Below, piece after piece: positions 1 through 5,235 of a stretch of DNA of 5,686 nt. This DNA comes from an uncultured Caryophanales bacterium. Lineage in GTDB: Bacteria > Bacillota_I > Bacilli_A > RFN20 > CAG-826. Position numbers and translations under genes: made by a program. Within the stretch, counting starts at the first letter, position 1. The number at the start of each line of letters is the position of its first letter. The stretch spans positions 1-5,686 of the forward strand of contig CALAWM010000060.1 in NCBI GenBank assembly GCA_937895315.1, read 5' to 3'. The notes under the pieces were generated by a model. The model was given only the letters and a program-made list of their open reading frames with translations, ran no database searches and was not told where the DNA came from.

Positions 1-59
1 TTTTAACAGTTATTGCCGTGCAAATCTTTAGTAACTGGGCCCGGAGGAAACTCAAATGA
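1..59 (+). CDS. phnE: Phosphonate-type ABC transporter permease, C-terminal end only
   Basis: Only the last 18 codons are inside the window, read from base 3 and ending with TGA at 57-59. The peptide ends in a hydrophobic stretch followed by a basic tail (SNWARRKLK), the usual end of PhnE-type inner membrane permeases, in which the last helix is followed by arginines and lysines. The stop overlaps the start of the next permease in an ATGA arrangement, which implies translational coupling. Two tandem phnE genes after phnC (ATPase) and phnD (binding protein) are a common layout in Bacillota, so those genes are expected upstream. The identification leans on the neighbour, because 18 residues are not diagnostic alone. 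Confidence 0.6.
   Translation, partial: LTVIAVQIFSNWARRKLK
43..47 (+). promoter_or_regulatory. Ribosome binding site of the second permease
   Basis: GGAGG lies 8 bases before the ATG at 56, inside the last codons of the upstream permease. It fixes the start of the second permease and fits coupled translation through the ATGA overlap. Confidence 0.75.
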
Positions 60-884
60 AACCAATTAGCGGTAGTGTCCAAACAATGTATGGAAGACAA
101 CCCCGGAAATGGGTTATTAACACCGTTTTCAGTGTATTATTCATTGGTTTATTAGTGTTTACCTTTGTCGGCTCGTCGATTAATATGTCGCGGATTAATA
201 ACTTAAGTTATACGCTTGGTGATATGCTTAGTCGGATCTATAAAATTAACTGGGAAATCTTTTTTGGTTATGGCACATATTCCTTTGATCAAGGAGTAGT
301 ATACAAAGTCCTTGAAACGTTTTGCAATTGGCTTTATCGGCACCTTACTTGGTGCGATTTTAGCGATTCCTTTAGGGTTTTTAGCCGCCGAAAGTTTAGT
401 TGGCAAAAAGTTAGCGAAGATTAGTGAAGCGATCATTTTAATCATTCGGGTTTTCCCGGAAATTATTCTCGCGATTATCTTAGTCAAAGGCTTTGGGATG
501 AACGCTTTTACTGGGATGCTCACAATTGGACTTCATAGCATTGGGATGCTTGGCAAACTCTTTAGTGAAGCAATTGATAATATGGACCGGAGTTCCTTTG
601 AAGCCCTTGATAGTGTGGGCGCCAATATTTGGCTTAAGATCCGTTATGGTATTTTGCCCAATATCTTACCAGACTTTACCTCGATTACCCTTTATCGGCT
701 TGACATTAATGTCCGGGCGGCCAGTATTTTAGGATTGGTTGGTGCTGGAGGGATTGGTGCAAGTTTAATGATTGCCACCTCAATGTGGAGCTGGGAATAC
801 TTAGGAACCATCCTTTTAGCCGTGATCATCTTAGTATTATTAGTTGACTTTGTCTCCTCATCATTACGGAAGAAGTTAGTGTAA
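56..884 (+). pseudogene. phnE: Phosphonate-type ABC transporter permease PhnE, single-base frameshift
   Basis: This is an inner-membrane permease of an ABC importer for phosphonate, phosphite or a similar phosphorus compound. It reads in one frame from ATG 56 to the T4 run at 320-323, and in the next frame from 324 to TAA 882-884. Removing one T gives a continuous 275-residue protein, a normal length for PhnE. In the repaired product a membrane helix lies near residues 20-42. The ABC permease coupling loop (EAA motif) starts at about E182 and runs through RYGILP at 196-201. The family's most conserved stretch, INVRAASILGLVGAGGIG, is at 217-234, followed by a last helix and a basic tail. The substrate cannot be read from the permease. 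As written, translation would stop at 422-424, giving 122 residues with a scrambled end. A sequencing or assembly error in the homopolymer is as likely as a true mutation; the rest shows no decay. Confidence 0.85.
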
Positions 885-909
885 CTTTTTTAAATGCATA
901 TTTTAAAAT

Positions 910-946
910 AAAGGGAAGTGGGCTAAACCATTTATTCCCTTTTTTT
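910..946 (+). terminator. Rho-independent terminator after the permease operon
   Basis: AAAGGGAA at 910-917 pairs with TTCCCTTT at 935-942, a further short TGG/CCA pairing lies inside the loop, and a T run extends to 946. It closes the phosphonate transporter operon 25 bases after its stop. Confidence 0.8.
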
Positions 947-959
947 AATTTGCTAAAAT
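931..959 (+). promoter_or_regulatory. Candidate extended -10 promoter for the four-helix membrane protein
   Basis: TGCTAAAAT at 951-959 is a good extended -10 (TGn plus TAAAAT). TTTATT at 931-936 lies 17 bases upstream as a possible -35. Transcription would begin near 966, right before the GGAGG of the next gene, leaving a leader of about 14 bases. The -35 falls in the 3' arm of the preceding terminator, so the two signals are interlocked. Confidence 0.45.
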
Positions 960-979
960 TAATTTTGGAGGAAAAACAT

Positions 980-1351
980 ATGAAAAAAGTTATAAAAATT
1001 ATTGTCGCAATCTGGGCGATTGCCATCACCTTCTGGGAAGTATTTGATTTTGCGACGACCTTACCAATTGAATTTGGTCGTTTCCCCTTTATTTCTGTCT
1101 TATTGATGGTGGTCGGGATCTTACTTTTAGTGCCGAGTATGGACAAGCATGAAAACATTTTAATGGTCATTGCCCTTATTATCTTTGGCTTTCTTGCCAT
1201 CAGTGCCCTTATTGCTTTTATCAAAGGAATTGGCGCGGCGGAAAACATTGTAAGCTACATTTGGGGTCGAGTTAGTAAAGTAATCTTTATTTTAATTCCC
1301 GCCTTACTTTCGTTTGTGTTCTTATTTGGCAAAGAAACGAAAAAAGCCTAG
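980..1351 (+). CDS. Small four-helix membrane protein of unknown function
   Basis: The product has 123 residues. The start is ATG 980, because GGAGG at 967-971 sits 8 bases before it; an upstream TTG at 950 in the same frame has no such site. Four hydrophobic segments lie near residues 4-22, 35-53, 58-82 and 99-117, with short charged links (for example MDKHEN at 54-59) and a lysine-rich C-terminus, so it is an integral membrane protein. I see no catalytic or transport motif and recognise no family. The overall look is that of small DUF-type membrane proteins in Bacillota. It stands alone between two terminators with its own likely promoter, so it is probably a single-gene unit and not part of the transporter operon. 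Confidence 0.8.
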   Translation: MKKVIKIIVAIWAIAITFWEVFDFATTLPIEFGRFPFISVLLMVVGILLLVPSMDKHENILMVIALIIFGFLAISALIAFIKGIGAAENIVSYIWGRVSKVIFILIPALLSFVFLFGKETKKA

Positions 1352-1368
1352 TTTACAAACTATTAGTC

Positions 1369-1399
1369 AAAAAAGGGGACCCGAAACGGTCCCTTTTTT
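1369..1399 (+). terminator. Rho-independent terminator after the four-helix membrane protein
   Basis: GGGACC pairs with GGTCCC around a CGAAA-type loop. The stem is extended by an A run pairing with the T run at 1394-1399, with one G bulged out. It follows the stop at 1351 by 17 bases. Confidence 0.85.
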
Positions 1400-1419
1400 C
1401 ATTATATATTGAAAATTTC

Positions 1420-1443
1420 CCCTTAAAACATATATATTAAGGG
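1420..1443. repeat. AT-rich inverted repeat in the 1352-1624 intergenic gap
   Basis: CCCTTAA at 1420-1426 is perfectly complementary to TTAAGGG at 1437-1443 around a 10-base ATATA-containing loop. No T run follows in the forward direction, so it is not a standard forward terminator; its role is unknown. The rest of the gap to 1624 is very AT-rich and shows no coding sequence, only the weak promoter and the ribosome site listed separately. Confidence 0.5.
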
Positions 1444-1557
1444 ACCATTTATTAAAAGTAATCATAAACCGGTATTATTTTACCAATTCAAATGACATTT
1501 AAAAAAGCATTGTGTAATCAATATTTTTTTTAGTATTACAACATGTTTTTACAAATA

Positions 1558-1586
1558 TTTTTAAAGTTTTACACTGAAAGTATAAA
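1558..1586 (+). promoter_or_regulatory. Weak candidate promoter for the decayed lipoprotein gene
   Basis: TATAAA at 1581-1586 is a plausible -10, about 39 bases before the start codon. The -35 at 17-base spacing (TTTTTA, 1558-1563) is poor. In such AT-rich sequence this could be chance. Confidence 0.25.
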
Positions 1587-1624
1587 GTAGATATCCATAT
1601 TAATTCTTTATAAAGGAGAATATT

Positions 1625-2102
1625 ATGAAAAAGATCACGAAAATAATGTTGAGTCTAGGGTCCTTTGCCCTTATTTTAGCGGGTTGTCATAAACCCCCGG
1701 TTGATGCCACAAAATTTACCATCACCTGGAAAAATGATGACGGGACCGTTTTAGAAGTTGACGAAAATGTACCAAAAGATACATTACCAACTTATGACGG
1801 GGTCACCCCCATTAAAGCCAGCACCGCCGAATTCACTTACGAATTCACGGGGTGGAATCCCGAATTATGAAACCCATTATTGTTACTTTTATGGCTATCA
1901 AAAAGAAAACGATCACGCCTTAAATATGTCATTTAAAGTCGATGGTGTCATGCATTACGCGACCATTATTGAACCGCATATTTTTGATGAAGCCAATAAC
2001 TGTACAATCTGCGGTTATCATAAAGAAGTGCCAGTCTCACCAAAACAAGAAGTTTTCACCCATATCAACGATATATTTTTAAATGCGCATCATCACCATT
2101 AA
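1625..2102 (+). pseudogene. Decayed lipoprotein: Listeria-Bacteroides repeat module plus Cys/His-rich tail
   Basis: The start is ATG 1625, with AAAGGAG at 1612-1618 just upstream. Residues 1-21 form a lipoprotein signal peptide with lipobox LAGC (Cys21). From about residue 32 the protein follows the Flg_new/InlB B-repeat pattern: TITWKNDDGTVLE, then DENVP, LPTYDG, TYEFTGWNPE. Such modules occur in surface proteins of Bacillota and Bacteroidota. The frame ends at TGA 1868-1870, after 81 residues and inside the module, where about 20 more residues are usual. Coding continues without a start in another frame from about 1860 to TAA 2100-2102. It contains two related segments, CYFYGYQKE and CTICGYHKE, each followed by a His-bearing stretch; the first has lost its second Cys. 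The protein ends in four histidines. An internal deletion that also shifted the frame fits better than a lone indel, since the module lacks its end. A surface protein remnant is the safe reading; its function is unknown. Confidence 0.65.
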
Positions 2103-2124
2103 TTAGTTATTTATTAGATGATAG

Positions 2125-2149
2125 AAAACCCGCTTCGCCGGGTTTTTTT
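2125..2149 (+). terminator. Rho-independent terminator after the decayed lipoprotein gene
   Basis: AAAACCCG at 2125-2132 pairs with CGGGTTTT at 2139-2146 around the loop CTTCGC, followed by T's to 2149. It is a strong, textbook signal 22 bases after the stop at 2102, which supports the two out-of-frame pieces being one former gene. Confidence 0.9.
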
Positions 2150-2156
2150 ATATCAA

Positions 2157-2184
2157 TTTTATATTTATTTTATTCGTGTATACT
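2157..2184 (+). promoter_or_regulatory. Candidate promoter for the Ser/Glu-rich lipoprotein gene
   Basis: TATACT at 2179-2184 is a good -10, with transcription expected near 2191, just before the AAGAGG ribosome site. The -35 (TTTTAT at 2157-2162, 16-base spacing) is weak. Its position, right after a terminator and before an isolated gene, is the main support. Confidence 0.4.
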
Positions 2185-2206
2185 TTAAGGACAAGAAGAG
2201 GTGTTT

Positions 2207-3220
2207 ATGAAAAATAATAAAATATTATGGCTTTTCCTTAGTGTACTCGTGCTAAGTGGATGTACCCCTAGGGAAATATCAAAAGAAAGTAGTGAAGATT
2301 CACTTTCTTCAACCTTACCGCCCATTAGTGAAGACATTACGACAAGCATTAGTGAAGAAGATAGTGAAAGTAGCAGTGAATCAAGTCTTCCGGAAATTGC
2401 CGATGAAGAAATTCCAGGTTTAAGTCGGAGTGAAGCGTGGCCGACTAGTGAATTAAATGATTACTTAACGTATGCGGCAAATATTGAGATGCCGGTTTTA
2501 AAGACGAATACATCCTTTCATCACGGGGTTGTTGAGTTAGAGTTTGGCTTTTTCTATCAAATCATTACCCGTGTTCATCAAAAAAGTGCCATCAATGATT
2601 ATTTAACGGAAATTACAACGAATTATGACTTTAATCATGTTGCCGAAGAAATGACTGATTTCCATTATCTTCAAAGTACATATGATGACGTAAGACTTCA
2701 TTTAAGTTACCGCTATAAAGATAATAATCATGAAGTAATTTTTGAATGGTTTGATGGCGACGGCGATAAGTATAGTGGTCCCCGGGCAATTGATAATGTA
2801 GCGACTTTTGACTTACGGACTAAAGATGCTTTAACAAGTATTAGTCCCACCAGAGGAAGATGGGAAGTGCGTCCTGCGACTTTTAGTGTCTATCAACGCA
2901 CAAGTGGTTATGCGGTTGGTAACACTAACAATGAATTTATAAGTAATCCGCTGCGTTTTTATCCTGGTCAAGAAGCAATATTTCGGGTTGATGCCAAATT
3001 AATGATTGAAAAGATCGTCATCTTAAGCGCCAGTGGCTACGCCGAAGGGACAGTTAATGATAGCACTTTATCAAATGGCGAAATGAGTGCAGAAGGAGAC
3101 TGGGTCACGATTATTCCAAGCCCTAATCAAAATGAAATTAGTTACAAACTTGCCCAAGTTCAATACGTTAGCCAAGTTCGTTGGTTACGGATTGAAATGC
3201 ATTTAAAACCAGTTGTATAA
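2207..3220 (+). CDS. Lipoprotein with Ser/Glu-rich stalk and nuclease-associated-type C-terminal region
   Basis: The product has 337 residues. ATG 2207 is chosen because AAGAGG at 2196-2201 is spaced 5 bases from it; a GTG two codons upstream overlaps that site. Residues 1-19 are a lipoprotein signal with lipobox VLSGC (Cys19), so the mature protein should be anchored to the outer face of the membrane. Residues 20 to about 65 are a low-complexity Ser/Glu/Asp linker, partly built from repeated ISEE/ISED units, which would hold the folded part away from the membrane. Residues about 70-200 are a mixed region that I do not recognise. The last 130 or so residues (from about DALTSISP) contain a pattern NPLRFYPGQEAIFRV followed by IEKIVILSASGYA and end in QVRWLRIEMHL. 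This resembles beta-sandwich modules at the C-termini of secreted nucleases in gut Bacillota (from memory, not a search). No catalytic motif is visible. It has its own promoter and terminator. Confidence 0.8.
   Translation: MKNNKILWLFLSVLVLSGCTPREISKESSEDSLSSTLPPISEDITTSISEEDSESSSESSLPEIADEEIPGLSRSEAWPTSELNDYLTYAANIEMPVLKTNTSFHHGVVELEFGFFYQIITRVHQKSAINDYLTEITTNYDFNHVAEEMTDFHYLQSTYDDVRLHLSYRYKDNNHEVIFEWFDGDGDKYSGPRAIDNVATFDLRTKDALTSISPTRGRWEVRPATFSVYQRTSGYAVGNTNNEFISNPLRFYPGQEAIFRVDAKLMIEKIVILSASGYAEGTVNDSTLSNGEMSAEGDWVTIIPSPNQNEISYKLAQVQYVSQVRWLRIEMHLKPVV
2324..2358 (+). repeat. Short direct repeat in the stalk-coding region
   Basis: ATTAGTGAAGA occurs at 2324-2334 and again at 2348-2358, 24 bases apart and in frame, encoding ISE plus an acidic residue. 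Shorter AGTGAAG/AGTGAA pieces surround it. Slippage at such repeats could lengthen or shorten the Ser/Glu stalk. Confidence 0.6.
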
Positions 3221-3251
3221 AAACTAAAATAATTACGACTTATATAAATAT

Positions 3252-3277
3252 AAAGAGGGTAGACTACTACCCTTTTT
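3252..3277 (+). terminator. Rho-independent terminator after the Ser/Glu-rich lipoprotein gene
   Basis: GGGTAG at 3257-3262 pairs with CTACCC at 3267-3272 around an ACTA loop. The stem is prolonged by A/G to T pairs, and T's run from 3273 to 3277. It separates the lipoprotein transcript from that of the nuclease. Confidence 0.85.
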
Positions 3278-3285
3278 ACTTATCG

Positions 3286-3313
3286 TTTACCTTTCTTTTA
3301 AATAGTGTATAAT
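3286..3313 (+). promoter_or_regulatory. Promoter of the secreted nuclease, almost at the start codon
   Basis: TTTACC at 3286-3291 and a perfect TATAAT at 3308-3313 are spaced 16 bases apart, the best promoter in the window. The ATG of the signal-peptide-bearing frame is at 3324, only 10 bases after the -10, so transcription should begin around 3320 and leave 3-4 untranslated bases. No Shine-Dalgarno sequence is present there, which predicts a near-leaderless mRNA. Confidence 0.7.
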
Positions 3314-3323
3314 GGGTTACACT

Positions 3324-4985
3324 ATGAAAAACAAATTTAAAAAAATCACACTAAGTATTCTTAGTTTCTTCGCTTTAATCGGCGTAAGTGCGCCCATTAT
3401 CAAACACTTTTCAGAAGACTATGTTGTTGTAGCTGCCAATCCCGCAAGCGGGGCAAGCTTTTACGCGACTAACGAAGGTAATAAATATTATGAAGGTATT
3501 GATGAAAGTCTAACCGGACTAAACTTAATGAACGCTTTAGCCACTTTAACAAGTAGTGGCTTTGTTAGTCAATCATATAGTTCTTTAGCAAGTATTTATA
3601 CATATAGTGACGCAAGTCTATCGAGTAGCGGACAAATGCAAATGGTTTATACCGGTACTACAAAATCTTTTTCATCGGGAAGTATGCCAAGCGGCACAAA
3701 TAAAGAACACGTTTGGCCGGCAAGTTGGTATGGGAATGATCAACGGACCGAAGCGGCCGGTACTCCGGGCGCTGATGCCCATAATGTATGGCCAAGTGCT
3801 TCGGAATTAAATAGTAAACGCGGAACCGCCGCTTTTGATGAATTAGATTTTGCGACGAGTTATAAAAGTTATGAATTTACTCGCACTGACTGGAGTTATG
3901 GGACACCTGGCGATAATGATTCTTACGTGTGGACCAATTATTTTAACTATACGGCCGGCGATGGGACAAAAGGTCATGTCCTTTATCCATCACGCGGTCA
4001 TCGCGGAGCCATTGCCCGTATTTTAATGTATGTCGCTACCAGATATCGTAACGATAGCCGTTTTAGTGTCATGCTCCATGATAAAGGTGAGACATTACGG
4101 ATTGGTCGGATTGGCAAACTAAGTACTTTACTTAAATGGCACTATGAAGAACCACCCTCAGCCTGGGAAATGAAACGGAATAATGAAGTTGCCACCCGTT
4201 ATCACCATAACCGTAATCCCTTTATTGATAATCCCGAATACGCCACCAAAATCTTTTATCATTTACCCGAGCCGGGCATGAGTGCTCCAACTGCTGCCGT
4301 TAAAAATGTCATTGAAACATATAGTAATGTTGGTAACACCATTGCTGTCAATAAAACAAGTGTCTCTTTATTATTAAATGAAGAATATCAACTTAGTGTG
4401 ACCCGTAACCCAAATAATGAAGTAGTGACGTGGTCTTCAAATGATCAAAGTATTGCCACCGTTACGAGTAACGGACTCGTTAAAGCGCTCAGCGTTGGTA
4501 ATACAACGATTACTGCTAGTACACCAACAAGCAGTGTCACGATTAAAGTATATGTAAGTGACGGAAGTGTCCCTGATGTGAAGATGAATAGTCTTTCCTT
4601 TAATCCGACATCATTAAGTATGGAAACAGGCAGTGAAAGAACGTTAAATCCGCTTATTAGTCCAAGTGATACGACGAATAAAGTTGTTAATTACGAAAGT
4701 AATAATACCGCGGTGGTCACCATCTCGGAAAATGGCGATTTAACAGCCTTAAATGTCGGTGAAGCCAGGATTACGGCAAGAAGTACCGACGGTTCCAATT
4801 TAAGTGCTACCGTTGACATCACCGTTACAGCAAAAAATCCTGCTATTGCTGGGAATTACTATTTAGTAAAAGATCATACTTCACTGCAAGTCGGCGATAA
4901 ATTAGTCATTACAAGCGCCCTAAAGAATGTCATTGCTACGAATATTACAAGTGGTTATTTAGGAAACGGCGGAATACGATATTAA
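3324..4985 (+). CDS. Secreted endonuclease I family nuclease with Ig-like domains, C-terminally truncated
   Basis: ATG 3324 is chosen; the in-frame ATG at 3312 overlaps the -10 box. Residues 1 to about 38 are a Sec signal peptide ending near VVVAA. Residues about 65-312 are the nuclease domain of the endonuclease I family (EndA/Vvn type, metal-dependent cleavage of DNA and RNA). Family blocks appear in order: EHVWPASW at 128-135 (His129 expected as general base), AHNVWPS at 152-158, ELNSKRG at 161-167, IARILMYVATRY at 230-241, and KWHYEEPP to NRNPFIDNPEYA at 271-307, so the catalytic domain looks complete. Two Big_2 (bacterial Ig-like) domains follow at about 339-411 and 420-502, both with the WSSN/YESNN..TV..NG...AL.VG pattern. 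A third domain (YYLVKDHTSLQVGDKLVI, from 512) is cut after about residue 546. The last seven residues, GNGGIRY, come from unrelated sequence beyond the junction near 4961, so the true gene should be longer. No terminator follows. Confidence 0.85.
   Translation: MKNKFKKITLSILSFFALIGVSAPIIKHFSEDYVVVAANPASGASFYATNEGNKYYEGIDESLTGLNLMNALATLTSSGFVSQSYSSLASIYTYSDASLSSSGQMQMVYTGTTKSFSSGSMPSGTNKEHVWPASWYGNDQRTEAAGTPGADAHNVWPSASELNSKRGTAAFDELDFATSYKSYEFTRTDWSYGTPGDNDSYVWTNYFNYTAGDGTKGHVLYPSRGHRGAIARILMYVATRYRNDSRFSVMLHDKGETLRIGRIGKLSTLLKWHYEEPPSAWEMKRNNEVATRYHHNRNPFIDNPEYATKIFYHLPEPGMSAPTAAVKNVIETYSNVGNTIAVNKTSVSLLLNEEYQLSVTRNPNNEVVTWSSNDQSIATVTSNGLVKALSVGNTTITASTPTSSVTIKVYVSDGSVPDVKMNSLSFNPTSLSMETGSERTLNPLISPSDTTNKVVNYESNNTAVVTISENGDLTALNVGEARITARSTDGSNLSATVDITVTAKNPAIAGNYYLVKDHTSLQVGDKLVITSALKNVIATNITSGYLGNGGIRY
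4958..4966. other. Junction between two unlike genomes
   Basis: To the left is the interrupted nuclease gene in AT-rich, TTA-using sequence. To the right is the interior of a different gene in G+C-richer sequence using CTG and CTC. The right-hand frame is open from 4963 and is closed in-frame by TAG at 4960-4962, which places the breakpoint within a few bases of 4961. I see no inverted repeats, target duplication, integrase or tRNA at the point. A chimeric assembly is the simplest reading; recombination is the alternative. Confidence 0.75.
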
Positions 4986-5118
4986 TACTTACCCCATCGT
5001 TACCGTCCGTGAGATTATCGAAACCCTCCACAACCAACCGGTTGACGGCAGAATCGTGGTTGACGATGCCGTGCGAGAAAAAATGGAGGCATATCTGCAG
5101 AAATACGGAATTCGATAA
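4963..5118 (+). pseudogene. pyrE: C-terminal 51 residues of a probable orotate phosphoribosyltransferase
   Basis: The open frame runs from 4963 to TAA 5116-5118 with no start codon of its own, so the gene is cut at the junction. The peptide goes ETAEYDINTYPIVTVREI, then ETLHNQPVDGRIVVDDAV, then EKMEAYLQKYGIR. An IVT/IVN strand, a (D/E)IIE helix, an N...(V/Y)(D/N)GK/R-(I/V)-x-IDD turn and a final M/I-EAY..-YG helix are the pattern I recall for the end of clostridial PyrE. That enzyme converts orotate and PRPP to OMP in pyrimidine synthesis. The catalytic and PRPP-binding motifs lie in the missing part, so the call rests on C-terminal resemblance only. In its home genome the gene is probably intact. 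Confidence 0.55.
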
Positions 5119-5177
5119 TGCGAGTGGCATAAATTGCAGCATGTTTGCAGACCTTCTGTTTCGGAACCATTTGCAGT

Positions 5178-5195
5178 GCAAGGTTTCCACCTTGC
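5178..5195. repeat. Small inverted repeat between pyrE end and the ABC gene
   Basis: GCAAGG at 5178-5183 pairs with CCTTGC at 5190-5195 around TTTCCA. With one bulged base the stem extends by two more pairs. No T run follows, so termination is doubtful. A second, distal pair, AGTGGCA 5123-5129 and TGCCACT 5193-5199, is mutually exclusive with it, and TTGCAG occurs three times nearby. Nothing else is seen in this 117-base gap. Confidence 0.35.
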
Positions 5196-5220
5196 CACTA
5201 AGACAAAATAATAACTCTCA

Positions 5221-5226
5221 AAGGAG
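5221..5226 (+). promoter_or_regulatory. Ribosome binding site of the ABC ATPase
   Basis: AAGGAG ends 9 bases before ATG 5236 and fixes the start of the ABC gene. No other in-frame start is as well placed. Confidence 0.75.
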
Positions 5227-5235
5227 TCCAAGCAT

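Noticed and set aside
320..323. Programmed ribosomal frameshift in the permease gene
   Set aside because: There is only a T4 run, with no slippery heptamer, internal Shine-Dalgarno or downstream structure that I can support, and PhnE has no known use of recoding.
203..523. Minus-strand open frame of 106 codons within the permease gene
   Set aside because: It lies opposite a clear PhnE coding sequence, is rich in Lys and Ile as expected for an antisense shadow, and shows no ribosome site or domain.
826..1248. Minus-strand open frame of 140 codons over the four-helix membrane protein
   Set aside because: It spans a forward terminator and a well-supported forward gene; the composition is that of an antisense shadow.
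2090..2099. Four-histidine end as an artificial His tag
   Set aside because: It has only four histidines, in a native decayed gene followed by a natural terminator, with no vector sequence.
3607..3810. Second forward frame inside the nuclease gene
   Set aside because: The nuclease frame here carries the conserved EHVWP and AHNVWPS blocks, so the overlapping frame is incidental.
4945..5231. Two minus-strand open frames across the junction
   Set aside because: They cross the breakpoint, overlap the pyrE-like end read on the plus strand, and show no recognisable protein.
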